Positions 18,120 through 29,960 of a DNA stretch of 64,000 nt are shown here, piece by piece. How positions within the stretch are numbered: position 1 is the first letter of the stretch; the number at the start of each line of letters is the position of its first letter. Both the position numbers and the translations under genes were made by a program. Source of the DNA: Actinernus sp. WN-2022 (lineage: Eukaryota; Cnidaria; Anthozoa; Actiniaria; Actinernidae); contig JAOWCC010001634.1 of assembly GCA_030867875.1 (NCBI GenBank), forward strand, positions 136,234,365-136,298,364. The letters run 5' to 3'. A model generated the notes under the pieces. The model was not told the DNA's origin. It saw only the letters and a list, made by a program, of their open reading frames with translations, and did no database searches.

Positions 18120-19345
18120 CAGGGTTGTCTCATAAGTTCGTGCCCCTACTTTGAACAGATGAAAAACGTACTTTCCAATCTGTCAGAATTATAAAAGTTT
18201 TAGAGTTTATTATTCAATGTCTCTATAGTTTGTGTTTGCAATTTAAGTAGCCTGCATGTCCTCCTTCAGTTTTTATTACGTTTCTTAGACGTCGTGGCAT
18301 CGAATGCGACAGTTTATGCAGTGACGTCAAGGGGATATTTCTCCATGCTTCGGAGAGCCGCCTCTTTAGCTGTACCATGGTTTTCGGGATCAGATCTCTG
18401 TATGTAACCTCATCCATAATATTCCAGAGATTCTCGACTGGGTTACGATTTGGAGATTTAGCGGGCCAATCAGTGCAAATTTGCCAAGCCGTGACCGGTC
18501 ATCCCACCACAAATGAGCCATTTTGAACTTTGCTTAACTTGGAAAGCTGGCGGAACTTGGCTTTCTTGCGCGCGAGCGGCCATACCACATCATTCTTTGG
18601 ATTTGGCAGATGGAATAGGTACTTAGAGCATTCGTCTGAAAAAAGGAAATCATCCCACTCTTGTGCAGTAAGGTGTTTGTATTTTTTGCAAACTTCAGGC
18701 GAGCTGTGCGTTGTTTTTCTGTCAAAAGTAGTTTCTTCTGTCGTCGAAACGGCTTCCAACCTATTTATTCATATATCGCCATACCGTCGCTCTTGAGCCA
18801 GATAAACCTTTATTCTGTAGATATTTAGTAATCTTTTGAGTGGAGTTATCTCGTTTGTACTTGGCATTTTCGATGACATTTTTTGCTCTTTTGCTCAAAA
18901 CTGCTGGCCTTCCTTGCTTTCTCTTCGAACTCTTCTCGACCTGACCACTTTTTCACCCAACGCTCACTTTTGTTCAATAATTTCGAAGTTTCTTTTACAG
19001 ATAGCCCTGAGGATCTTAGTATAGAAGCTTGTGCTCTCAAATATGAGATTTTTGCGGTATTTAGAGGATGCATATCTGAAAAAGAAGTCCAAACTAAGGA
19101 AACCATTAGAAAACTGAAAGACAACAAAAAAGGCGGGAAACGGAATTGCACGGGCGCCACACGTTTTGGCGGGAAAATAAAAAAAATATCCTTTATATTA
19201 TTTTTAACTTTGATATAAGTATTAAATCTCATATCTAATATAATTTAGAGGCTTTATTGGAAAATATAATTCCTTTGACGAAAACATTGAATAAGATATA
19301 CGGTTATAAAGTAGATACACGAACTTATTCCCATGAGACACCCTG
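18120..19345 (-). mobile_element. Tc1/mariner DNA transposon, dead internal-deletion copy
   Basis: A 1226-bp element flanked by TA at 18,118-18,119 and 19,346-19,347. Terminal inverted repeats begin CAGGGTTGTCTCAT on the left; the right end is the complement of CAGGGTGTCTCAT. Minus-strand transposase pieces: an N-terminal helix-turn-helix (SSGLSVKETSKLLNKSERW), a second DNA-binding block (QKITKYLQNKGLSGSRATVW), a DFLFSDEC catalytic-Asp block and the WPAKSPN...NPVENLW C-terminal block. Frames differ between pieces and the stretch between the SDEC and WPAKS blocks is too short, so part of the catalytic core is deleted. It lies in the intron between the two guanylate cyclase exons. Confidence 0.9.
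18223..19199 (-). pseudogene. Broken Tc1/mariner transposase
   Basis: Three out-of-frame pieces of the transposase described for the enclosing element: the N-terminal DNA-binding part (18,846-19,199), a catalytic fragment (18,499-18,759) and the C-terminal part (18,223-18,480). Several frameshifts and an internal deletion make it nonfunctional. Confidence 0.85.
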
Positions 19346-19347
19346 TA

Positions 19348-21422
19348 GTTGTATATATAAAAGTTACATAAGGAGCGTAAGATCCGCATATTATAATTTG
19401 TGTTCTTCGAGGTTTTTTCACCTCTCTAAATGGAGAGAGCTGAAAGCCAAACTCCATATGACAAAAACGAAGAAGTAATGAGCTTTTTGTTCTTCTGTGA
19501 AATAATATTTCTGTAAGACGAAGAACTCTTTGAATTCGTTCAAGGCTGCACTGGAACATCACTATATATTGATTGTTATAAAGACATTGACCATTTAGAG
19601 GTTTTATTGTAGGCCTTGTTCAAGTGTTTTAAATTAGCACGTAAATCGAGCTGTACACACATACATACATAAACTTTATTTAACTTCCAATTTACAGAGT
19701 AGCATTAGGATCTTTTGGCATTTTTTTTTTATTTGGATTTTTTTTATTAACATTTTCCCTAAGGAAATAACAATCACAAATACTACATAAAGATAAAAAA
19801 ACAACTAGTTGTATTACATGACTTAGTCTTTAAAAAAACAATATAATAAGTTCAAATAATTTCTAGTAACGGAGGCTCATAGTAATTGAAAACAAAGTTT
19901 AAATTAAATACAAAGTAATTTTTCTCACTGCTAATATCTCCGAAGATAATTGAAATAAATTATCAAGTGACAAACAACTATATAAATAATGACACTTACA
20001 TGTAAGCATTAATGCATAACTAGTACGGATAGCGATCTTTCAAATTAATGGTGGTTCTAAGTTGTTCAAGTCTGTTTCTAGTCTTTCTCGATTTTAATCA
20101 TGTTTGCTATATTAAGTTCTATCCTAGATTTTAATTCACTGTAATATAACTCTACTACATTAATATTTATAATGCTATTAGTATAGGTCATCATATGGGT
20201 TCGAGTGCAATTCGGGATTAAGTTGAACGAGTCAGATTTCGAAAGAGTATCAACATTGCACGAGGCTGTAGGGCGAATGCAATTAGAATTATTTGAAAAA
20301 TCTTAAGAGTAGTTCAAATTAATCCAGAATTGCACCAGAAAGCCATATGATTACTCGTTAATATTCATCCGCTTATATTTGTGCTTTTCGTCGTGATGCT
20401 ATTAAAAGGATTTGGCTTCAGTTTTTAAACTTCTCCCGGCTGTAAATGACTTGTGGAATTGTTACGTTCTACATTGTTGCAATAGTTTGGAAGCACCGTC
20501 ACCTCTCAGTCAATCCAATTCATGAGTTCTGGTTGAATATAGTTCACCTCTGAGGTATTACATGATTCGGCACTGGTGTTTAGCATAAATACATCTGCTC
20601 TCAGCTAATCAAATTCGAGAACTCTTTGCATTTAGTTTTAAAAGTCGGGGTCACAGGTTGTCAGCTTTACCTTTTAAAAGGGCTATGTCAACTCCCAAAT
20701 AATAAACTTAATTTTATGAAGAAAGACCAACAAAGCTATTCAGATTGGCAGAATATGCTTTCCGGGTATACTGGAGAAAATTTGAGATAATTTTGATGAA
20801 GGTGGGTACAAATTCGGGTGGATGAAAAATACTGCTTTTATGAGACATTTAGAGCAACTCGAAATCGGTTCACCGTAACTAAAATCAAGTTTGTAGAATA
20901 AGCTTTTGCAATCCACTTTAATCTTAGCCATGCTCTCTCATCGAAACAGTTTGAAAAGCATATGGTATTTCTCTTCTTTCTCAGGTGCATAGTCCACAGT
21001 ACAAAATCCAAGCAGGTCACGGGGATTAGCTAATGAATCATTCATTATTTTTCGTTCATCATAATTCTATATTCAGCGCGTGTCTATATTTGTCACTAAA
21101 ACGCTCGCTAATTTCTAACCCTTAATTGTTGTCGTTTAAGTACATATTTATTTGCATCTTGCATTTTAGTTTTCGGTGTTTTTATGATTCTGATTTGTTT
21201 CATGCGAGATAAGTATTTACTAGTTTCATCTTGTATGTCTATATACAGTTCTTATTTGTATTTGTATCCTATCAACTGTGAAAGAAACCAAAATAAATAA
21301 TAGAGTACTTGAAAATACATATTACTTTTTGTTATGGAACATATTTCATTCTTTAAATTAATCACTTTTGTTCAATTAACACTGCTTTTCCTCTTTAATG
21401 TTCAGGTGTTAGTTGTAGAGTG
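19348..21422. other. Intron DNA with LINE 3'-end-like remnants
   Basis: No exon recognised. From about 19,655 the sequence ACATACATAAACTTTATTTA followed by a diverged AT-rich body resembles the 3' end of a minus-strand LINE, similar in style to 37,885 and 42,540. The remainder is AT-rich and unstructured. Confidence 0.4.
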
Positions 21423-21590
21423 TTAATAATCACACCAGAGTTTTCGCCAGACATGACATAAACGGGAATGATATATTAAATAACACTCAGAATTCGCGTG
21501 TTTTTCTTAACAGGAAATTGTCTTCGAGCATGGTTGACGCCATAATAACCGCATAAAATATTTTCATACTTCTTTTCACAGACGCAAATA
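21423..21590. repeat. Intron segment duplicated at 25,681-25,850
   Basis: The 168-bp segment starting AATAATCACACCAGAG and running through CAGAATTCGCGTGTTTTTC to CATACTTCTTTTCAC is nearly identical to 25,681-25,850. In this copy the CATACTTCTTTT unit occurs once; in the other copy it has expanded to about 25 units. The pair shows that the duplicated block includes intron as well as exon. Confidence 0.85.
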
Positions 21591-21717
21591 GAAATCCCAT
21601 TAAAATGTGAAACTATAAACTGGCTTATACTGTTGAAAAATCACTGTAATAGTTCAAAATCAATCACGGCTTTACCCGTATTGATCATAACTATTAAGTA
21701 CTCCAAAAACTACTTAC

Positions 21718-22402
21718 CAAAGGCTTTTGCACTTGCCGCTTGTAGCATACTCTTAAAATGTTCATTTGTCGACAAATCGGGGCTAAAGACCTGGAAATAA
21801 GAGACTTCAAAGCCTTTACCAGCTGTTGAATCAAGTTCATCCTTAACGAAACTAGCCACTTGCGACCATAATATTTCAGTGGAGCTAATAATCGCCACTC
21901 TTTTCCAGTTATAATGCTTGAGAATCTGTAGAAAAACTTTCCCAGTCTGAGCAAAATTACCAACAGTTCTCACAAACGTAGGGTAGTGATTCTTGTTGGA
22001 AAGACTGGCTTCTGCACATGCATAGGAGACCATTGGAACGTTCCAATGCGCTGCTAAAAAACCTCCAGGAATGCAGCCAACGGAACAGGCAGGTCCTACG
22101 TACACATGTACGCTAGGTTTGTTGGTCCTAAGTTCTGCTATAGCACTTAAGGCCGGACCTGCCTCGCATAGCGAATCTTTCCACTCGAAAGTTAGATTAT
22201 AGCCAGGCAGTAGGCCTCTTTTTGCGACTGTATCGATGCCAACGAGGACTGCAGATGCTAGTCGCGGACCGACAGGCCATTCTGTTCCATTCCATGGTAT
22301 AAGTACTCCCATTTTTATGTCTTTGGAGCTTACTTGTAAAGTTTGAGTAATTAAAAAGGAAATGGCTGATGTGTACAGAGTGGATATCAAAACTTCCGTC
22401 AT
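21718..22402 (-). CDS. Receptor guanylate cyclase exon 1, signal peptide and ligand-binding domain
   Basis: Encodes the N-terminus of a single-pass receptor guanylate cyclase. The ATG at 22,402 starts a hydrophobic signal peptide (MTEVLISTLYTSAISFLITQ); an ATG at 22,435 in the same frame would only add a polar leader. The ANF-receptor fold follows: MGVLIPWNGTEWPVGPRLA, GYNLTFEW with an N-glycosylation site, paired cysteines in VGPACSVGCIPGG, AHWNVPMVSYACAEA, and HYNWKRVAIIS, which are the typical landmarks of natriuretic-peptide-receptor-like ectodomains. It ends at donor G|GTAAGT (21,716-21,717) in phase 1 and joins in frame to 17,424-17,698. Extracellular ligand sensing upstream of cGMP production is the expected role. 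Confidence 0.88.
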
Positions 22403-22435
22403 TATGCCCGCATGTGGTAAGCAATTTTCATGCAC

Positions 22436-23165
22436 GAACTGGTAAGTTCGGAGAATTGTTTTTGTTAGATGATCACCGAAGCGAATTTGAATCGTTGATC
22501 AATCGTATTATCCCGCCTTTCTTGGCTGATCCAAGTCCGCTCAATTCGTTAGAAACACCGTCAGAATTCTCGTGCGAATAAAGCCGAATATTTGATCATG
22601 ATGCAGCCGCACCGCCGGAGGGCAAGCCGGAACTAAACTCAACTGCCGTGTGTTCATGCTTTGTCTAAGAGCGATGTAAATTATGGAAACTAAATAATCT
22701 AGTGTTTTGATAAGCACTAAACCCAGACATGTGGTAGCATATTTAAAAAAAAATCAGTCCTTGCAATCATCCCAACTCAAAATAATGTTTAGCCGAACTT
22801 CCTGAAAATGCTTTGCGTTTAGTGCACTTATTCTTAGAATGGAACCCTTTTAATAATGATTTATTTTCTTAATACAGTAAATCCGCATGAGTTCGAATTC
22901 GAATGCTTGTAATTCTTGGCTGCGTAATTCTTGTTTGAGTGTTGATTGGCGATACGAGCTCTTTGGAGCCAGCAGGTCTTCACCTATCAAAACATTGCAT
23001 TTTATTGGACCCCATGTGGACTGCACTGACAAAGAATGCCATTGTTTTTGGGTTAGGGTTTGTATTGTTTAAGTGTTTGGATAGCCAGTACTATTCGAGG
23101 TTCCGAGGTGAAGGCCGCCCCTTTGGAGCTAGGCAGACAGTTAGGACTAAAAGAGTTCATGCATA
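22436..23165. other. 5' flank of guanylate cyclase gene
   Basis: The first about 110 bp (to near 22,545) match the flank of the duplicate at 28,131-28,230, marking the extent of the duplication upstream of the start codon. The rest shows no gene. Confidence 0.5.
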
Positions 23166-23560
23166 ACCTCAAGCATAACGTTGCCAAGACTACCAATAAT
23201 AGATCAAATCACAGAATAACAACATATATAACATAGCACCGTTTTCAAAAACTCTTAAGGATCGGAAACCAAAATAATGCCATAGCTGAAAATATTATCT
23301 GGAATAGTTTATCCAATGATACAAGAAGACAGACAAGCTTGGCATTATTTAAATATACGCTATATAATTTAGGTAAACAAGTAATTTTTGAATAAGAATT
23401 ATACAATTTATATTAGGATAATATATTTTAGGGATTTACACTTTTTACAACAATTTTTTAACTAGGGATCCATTTCTGTCATTATATTATTAGTTCATGT
23501 ATGCACGGCTCTCGGGAAGAGCATTATATGTATGATGAGACACCGTGTTGAAATAAAGAT

Positions 23561-23590
<30 letters not shown>
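23166..23590 (+). mobile_element. 5'-truncated LINE 3' end with ATGT tail
   Basis: A plus-strand reading contains NIIWNSLSNDTRRQTSLALF, characteristic of the C-terminus of jockey-superfamily LINE ORF2 (W-N-x-L-P-type block). It is followed by an AT-rich 3' UTR with ATGCACGGCTCTCGGGAAGAG, and ends in seven ATGT repeats at about 23,563-23,590. Only the last part of ORF2 is present. Confidence 0.7.
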
Positions 23591-23591
<1 letters not shown>

Positions 23592-24509
23592 CACATTGAG
23601 AATAGCATGTTTGCTACTTTGGCCGGTAGGAAAACTACTTAAAGATAATAAAAAAGTTATGGGCTCACAAACATGACCAAACTGTATGGTTGGTGGGCAA
23701 CGCTTGCCCTCGAGTCATTCATTCAACTCAGTGTAAAATTAGTAAAGTTTGTGGACACGGAATTTCATTTTCTCTTACCGTTTTTCTTCCCAGTTGGCAA
23801 ACATACTATTTTGAATGTGCACTTTTCAGTTGTGGCATTATTTCGGCTCTCCGTCTTTCCAGCGACACCTTAGATTTGGGTGCTAGATCCTCATTATCAC
23901 GCTTCACATTTTAATGCAGATTCGAATAGGAGCAGTTAAAGAATAGGGAAGTTGATCGGGCCATGTTAGCCGCAGGGAAATAGATTTCATGAAAATACAG
24001 ATATGACTACAACTAATAAACTACAGGTTTTTTAACTTCATTACTGTTCTGAACAAAATATCTAACTTGAAGTGGTCTCGATTTTCGAAGAAAGTCACTT
24101 CGTCATTTAATGTGTATTTCCGCACGCGCGCCATTCAGAAAATCAGTCGATCACTTAAAATTTTCGGGTGAAAATAGATGATCACAAGAAAGAAACATTT
24201 TCGATGGTCCTGCTTTGGTGAACAGCGAGTTTGTTTTGTCAACAAATTAACTAACAGAGTAACAGTCCTTTAAGTTACGTGAAGAAGTCAAGAGAGAACG
24301 GAACGCAGGGGAACTGAAATAGAAATTGTGAGAAGAATAGCATGACAAGAGCAAAGAACGATGACGTAACTAGTCGCGCATGCGTGGTATAGCAATTATT
24401 CTATGCATGCATGATATTTCAAATCACTATATACTACAATCAAAATGTTTGAAAGTGTTAGAGATGTCCATGGATATAATACTCGTTCTGCAAGTTAACG
24501 ACCAAGTAA
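23591..24509. other. Noncoding stretch without clear features
   Basis: No domain recognised in the short ORFs (for example 23,673-23,914). AT-rich intergenic sequence. Confidence 0.4.
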
Positions 24510-24780
24510 TAGATACAGAATAAGTGGCCCGCGTACTTTATCGAATTTACAAACTCGAGCTGAAAGCGAGATTTGAAAATCCGATAAAGAGCGGATACGA
24601 ATTCTGTATCAGACTTATCAAACATGTATACAATCATGTTTTGATTTATTTGGGCCGAGAAAATCGAAGCAAAATTTAACTTAAATCAGGAAGAAATCCG
24701 TATCAGATATACAGATCGCTCAGTGATTTAATTTCCTGTTTTTGCTTTATGAATTGTTTATGAGTTTGATAATTACTGAA
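24510..24780 (-). repeat. Dispersed repeat, inverted copy of 15,785-16,045
   Basis: Contains GGATACGAATTCTGTATCAG, GGCCGAGAAAATCGAAGCAA and TCCTGTTTTTGCTTTATGAAT, each the complement of a segment in the 15.8-kb copy. The two copies lie about 8.7 kb apart. Confidence 0.65.
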
Positions 24781-24960
24781 TAGAATACTCCAGACTAAAT
24801 ATTCAAAGAAATTCATTCTCAAGGATTGGTGCTAAGGTGTGGAACAGTATTCTATTGCCTAGCTATACGTTCAATCAGGAAAGTACGATTCAAAATTCAA
24901 AAAGAAGTTACGCGAAATACATCGATAGTACAAATCCTGATTAATGAGGATGAGTACTTG
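24781..24960 (+). pseudogene. LINE ORF2 C-terminal fragment
   Basis: The plus strand reads FSRIGAKVWNSILLPSYTF and onwards to a stop near 24,945, a typical LINE ORF2 C-terminus (compare FSRIGVKIWNGIPDHLR in the LINE at 42.8-43.2 kb). It is truncated at the 5' end and directly adjoins the dispersed repeat. Confidence 0.6.
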
Positions 24961-25680
24961 AATCTATCATACATTATATGAATTTAACAAGTTACTAGTT
25001 TATCTAATAGATATAATAGTGATTGCTGCGCTGTCATTGACGCAGGTGTTCTTGGTATCGGGGGAGGGATCGATACTAAGAACAGCTGAATAGTATTATG
25101 AGTGGGCCTGTTGTCGAAGGTGTGGGCAAATATTTCACTGGACAACCTGTACGTTTGTGTTAAACAAATTTAATGTTTAATTTCATTGAAAAAGAAAATT
25201 GTCTCTCTGGCAAATTAGACATATTAAAAAAAATGCGGTGTAGTTTTCGTGATTTTTTTATAAAAGGGGCAGCCAATTTCGGTTTACATTTGTTTAAAAG
25301 CTCGTCCTTTTTCACGCTCTGGCGCTCAAATTTAGCAACTGCGAAGAACGTACTGTGTTTGTCAGTTCTCTGCTGTTAGAATGCTGAATTATGGACACTG
25401 GAATTAAAACAAGTGAGAAATAAATGAACAGAAAGGGGAAAGTTGTTCAGTTAAACGAATTCCGTGGTGTTTTGTAACTATTAACAATCTTATGTAATAC
25501 AAGGTAAAACATTTCAGTCATTTGTTTGGTTGAGAGCAGTGGTATTTCAGCGTAATTTATAATACCTGTAGGTTGAAGATAAAAATGGCGGACATGTTTA
25601 CCCGAACGTGCAAAGGGAAAATCTTGGAAAAGCAAGCTTAAATCGAGCACATATGCAGAACTGACAATTTACAAAAGTGT

Positions 25681-25850
25681 AATAATCACACCAGAGTTTT
25701 TCGCCAGACATGACATAAAAGGGAATGATATATTAAATAACACTCAGAATTCGCGTGTTTTTCTTAAAAATAAAGGAAATTGTCTTCGAGCATTGGTTGA
25801 CGCCATATTAATCGCATAAAATATTTTCATACTTCTTTTCATACTTCTTT
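25681..25850. repeat. Duplicate of intron segment 21,423-21,590
   Basis: Nearly identical to the 21.4-kb segment with small indels (an extra T in GAGTTTTTCGCC; AAAAATAAAGG in place of ACAGG). It is the left part of the duplicated guanylate cyclase block and leads straight into the expanded minisatellite. Confidence 0.85.
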
Positions 25851-26128
25851 TCATACTTCTTTTCATACATCTTTTCGTACTTCTTTTCGCACTTCTTTTC
25901 GCACTTCTTTTCGCACTTCTTTTCATACTTCTTTTCATACTTCTTTTCATACTTCTTTTCATACTTCTTTTCATACATCTTTTCGTACTTCTTTTCGCAC
26001 TTCTTTTCGCACTTCTTTTCGCACTTCTTTTCGCACTTCTTTTCATACTTCTTTTCATACTTCTTTTCATACTTCTTTTCATACTTCTTTTCATACTTCT
26101 TTTCATACTTCTTTTCATACTTCTTTTC
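25831..26128 (+). repeat. 12-bp minisatellite (CATACTTCTTTT)n
   Basis: About 25 units of 12 bp: CATACTTCTTTT with variants CATACATCTTTT, CGTACTTCTTTT and CGCACTTCTTTT. The variants occur in the same order twice (CATACAT, CGTACT, then three or four CGCACT), showing a higher-order duplication. The open frame through it (KRSM/KRSA repeats) is a by-product of the 12-bp period. Confidence 0.95.
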
Positions 26129-27370
26129 CCCTAATATCCCAATATCTATTTTTATAAATATTAAGTATATGTCTGTAAACTACCCAAATGTAAAGCAATG
26201 AGTGTGAAATAAAGAATAATTATAAAAAATATAATTCGATTTCCAGTAGGAACGTTTTTCCTTTATCCCACTTTGTCTTTTTCCTTTCTCTTCCTAGTTT
26301 TTAGCTCACTTTGCCACTGATTGTTCTACTAATTTTTGTTTTCTCGGAGATCATCTTATCCAAATCCCAAAGACCCCGATTTCCTCCAGCTCCACTTATA
26401 GGATTGCCTCTCTCCGTGTTATCAGTGCCGAGTTCCTTGGAGAATTCGAGTTTTGCTAGAAAGACAGCCACATTTAGTTTCAAAATTCTCATCAAACACT
26501 GGCTCTCTAAGGCCTCATAGACAGATATCTGGACATATATACAACCACAGCATACACATTCCTAATGCCTGACACAATATTGAGATCTGTCTTTCTAGAA
26601 TATCCGCTGGATTGCGCACAGGCTCAAATATCCGTAATTACTGGCCATGTGACATTGTAACCTTCAAAAGATGAAGGCATGATTTTTAAAATAATATTTT
26701 ACGATAAAATGACTGTTACATCCTGATCGTTTGAAAGTGAATCAGTATTGAAATTAATTACTATTGCCTGGACTTATTCTACAGTAGGACAATTTTAAGG
26801 AAATATTATCCTGGAAATTGTCTTAAATATTTCTGAACCACACATTAGCTCAATAAATAGTGTGGAAATATCCAAATAAAGATCAGACTATAGTGTGATG
26901 AGATCAGACCACAGAGTTTCGAAAAGGCCACGTGACGCTAACGCAACTATTCTTCCACACAATTAAGAAAGAAAAGACAGGAAATATGGAAATTTATTAC
27001 ATGTTTACCATTCTTGCATTTTAAATAAAAATCACATGGTAAATGGAAAATACACAACAAGCAAGTACGCGCATTCGCATAAGAGTATAAGCTTATTATA
27101 GCTTACTTTCTTCCGTCGGTTAAATAATATTTGGGCATTATCAATTTTTTCCCGAGGTTACTTTTTGGCGCGCATTTCTTCCCAGCGCTCGAGAATTCGC
27201 AAAGTTTTCGAATATCGAGTTCGCGGACTGCATGGTGCGACGTTTGGCAGCGCCGGTTATGTGGCCTTTTTGAAATCTCTGTCCCACATGGATACCAAGG
27301 GTCCAGTTGCAATAGAAGCTCTCACTTACGACTACAAAAATAATAAATTTAACAACCATACCATATATAG
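26129..27370. other. Insert between duplicated intron and duplicated exon
   Basis: In the other copy only about 130 bp separate the homologous intron segment from the exon end; here about 1.2-1.5 kb intervene. No gene recognised. The segment was probably inserted, or is divergent, after duplication. Confidence 0.45.
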
Positions 27371-28130
27371 GCTTTTGCACTTGCCGCTTGTAGCATACTC
27401 TTAAACTGTTCATTTGTCGACAGATCGGGGCTAAAGATCTGGAAATAAGAGACTTCAAAGCCTTTACCAGTTGTTGAATCAAGTTCATCCTTAACGAAAC
27501 TAGCCGCTTGCGACCATAATATTTCAGTGGAGCTAATAATCGCCACTCTTTTCCAGTTATAATGCTTGAAAATATGTAGAAAAACTTTCCCAGTCTGAGC
27601 AAAATTATCAACAGTTCTCACAAACGTAGGGTAGTGATTCTTGTTGGAAAGACTGGCTACATTCGTTCAAATTTTGTAAGAAATTTCGCACCAGAAACTG
27701 TACCGGTCAAAATAGTCACCCCCCTTTTTCAAATCCTGGATCCGCCACTGATACGAGACCATTGGAACGTTCCAATGCGCTGCTAAAAAACCTCCAGGAA
27801 TGCAGCCAACGGAACAGGCAGCTCCCACGTACACATGTACACTAGGTTTGTTGGTCCAAAGTTCTGCTATAGCACTTAAGGCCGGACCTGCCTCGCATAG
27901 CGAACTTTCCACTCGAAAGTTAGATTGTAGCCAGGAAGTAGGCCTCTTTTTGCAACTGTATCGATGCCAACGAGGACTGCAGATGCTAGTAGTGGACCGA
28001 CAGGCCATTCTGTTCCATTCCAAGGTATAAGTACTCCCATTTGTATGTCTTTGGAGCTTACTTGAAACGTTTGTGTAATTAAAAAGAAAATGGCCGATGT
28101 GTATAGCGTGGATATCAAAACGTCTACCAT
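27371..28130 (-). pseudogene. Broken copy of receptor guanylate cyclase exon 1
   Basis: Aligns along its whole length with 21,718-22,402; the deduced protein pieces are about 90% identical by eye. Three defects are visible. One base is missing near 27,904, shifting the frame after YNLTFEW. About 93 bp of a dispersed repeat (27,659-27,751) replaces about 13 bp of exon within the MVSYACAEA region. The splice donor after AASAKA has changed from GGTAAGT to a sequence without GTAAG. The signal peptide region is preserved. The gene copy is therefore dead at least as an orthodox first exon. Confidence 0.9.
27659..27751 (-). mobile_element. Short dispersed repeat in the pseudogene exon
   Basis: About 93 bp running from ATTCGTTCAAATTTTGTAAG to GGATCCGCCACTG. 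The same sequence occurs in the other orientation at 56,204-56,294 almost unchanged. It includes AACTGTACCGGTCAAAATAG. Probably the end piece of a larger DNA element. Confidence 0.75.
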
Positions 28131-28230
28131 CATGCCCTTAAGCAATTTTCATACTCGAACTGGCAAGTTCGGATAATTGTTTTTGTTGGATGATCTCCGA
28201 AGCGAATTTGAAACGTTGAGCAATCGTATG

Positions 28231-29960
28231 ATTTCCAAGTCCGATCAATAGACCTCTTTAGCTTGGCTCAATGTTGTCATTTCAAATCTTTGGGGAATAA
28301 TATTCTTTGTTCGAAGTATTTCCATATCAATGTATCACCTCATGCGCTAACCAGAAATAAAATAACTACCTATACACAAGGGTCACGTGATCTGAAATGG
28401 ACAAGATGGAACAAAATCAGAATTCTTTCAATCTGTATTCAATTGACCAGCATACCCTCGGATCAAAATGATGTTCTCCTACTTTCTCTTCTATTTTTAC
28501 TCAGTCAAGAAGCGAAAAGGCCAAAACGCTAATTACTTAGGAATCTTGTTGTTTTAAGCGAATTTGAATGCGCAATACGAAAGACGACATCAACAGGCCA
28601 TACTTTTTTTTAAATTAGACTGCTAACAGTCTCTTTATTTTTCTTCGTTTTCTCTTCGTTTTCTGGTTTTACGATGCTACCGGTTACCACAACCTATAGC
28701 TCTGTAGGGCCAGATACTAACTATCTTATTCATTCCGGATTCCATACTGCTATTCGTGAGCTTCGCTTTCACGCTTGCCTATTCACTCTTCTTAATATTT
28801 ATGTGCATATCTAATTGCCTACTCGAAAACGAGGCTAACCCCGTATCGAGGATGCCGCAACGTGCATCCGAGTTCGAAAGGACAATTCAGGATTTTTCCT
28901 TGTCTCCAACGCATAGAGAAACACAGCAATATTCCGTCCGCGACGCCATTTTGCTTTTCAGCTGAGCAACGATGCGGGGATAGTATCGTTTTCGAGTAGC
29001 TAATTATATACGCAAAAATATTAAGAAGAATCAATAATAGTCGAATAGCCCACTTTACGCTTCACTAGTCACGCACAAAGGTTTCATTATGAGGCTCCGG
29101 GGTAAATTGAATTTTTTCTTTTCTGTTTTCACGAATCGCTGAGCATTATACCCCGGAGCCTCGTATTGAAACCTTTGTGCGTGACAAGTGAAGCATATAT
29201 CGAAAGTGGGCTATTCGTAGTTCTTGACCACCATTTTGAAAGGTAACCAAGCCTTTGGTGACATCGAGGCGAGTTGAGGGCTTACACTGATGCAAGTACG
29301 TTGCTGGCATAATAATCAAAATCTATCCATATTCATAGGAAGAAGATCTATACTAGTGCAGGGTCAACTCCATGCGAGGCTAAGGCTTGGTTACCAAGAA
29401 CTACGAATTAGACTATTGGTTAAGCTCATGCAACTCTTAGGAAATATGTGGTTTATTGTTATCGACGATGTTACTTCTTTTTGAAAATTTACGTTATTTA
29501 AAGGAGCTAGCTGTATACAAAAATGAACAACAATTTGTGTGTAGGAAAATATTGCGTATCATTTCACGATTTCAATCAAGCATTAAGGAAGGAGACTTAA
29601 ACTGTTCGTAGCCAATTAACAGCCACCAATTGAACATCGACTCCACGCATGCGCAACACCATGACGTAGCCTCTTAAGTCTGACTGATTCTGTTCGATTC
29701 CCAAAGCGTCAATTTTGTAGTAGTCTGTGTACAGCCGCTGCTCAGCCTCAAATATAGACATCGAGAGAGATCGTCTGTGAGTTACGTTCGTTAATACCAT
29801 AGAGGACAAATTAATTCCTAATTTCAACTTGAAATTTCACGCGTAATTTGTAATTTCACATGTGAAATTTCAAACGCCGCAATAATGTTTTTCTGGATCG
29901 TAATTTGCCCTCCATAATATGGACCCTTTGCACGTTACGTCATAGTCGCCATGTTGGTGT
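28231..29960. other. Intergenic DNA with foldback repeats
   Basis: Two nested inverted repeats: CTACTCGAAAACGAGGCTAA near 28,819 with its complement near 28,985, and CACTTTACGCTTCAC...CAAAGGTTTCATT near 29,050 with its complement to about 29,212. An open stretch at 29,597-29,827 on the minus strand has no recognised domain. Confidence 0.5.

Noticed and set aside
25744..26118. 124-codon ORF of KRSM/KRSA repeats on the minus strand
   Set aside because: It is the translation of a 12-bp minisatellite; the period is a multiple of three, so the frame stays open without selection.
29597..29827. Minus-strand ORF with YTDYYKIDALGIEQNQSDL
   Set aside because: It looks protein-like in part and has a possible acceptor, but I recognise no domain and no clear donor; not supported as an exon.
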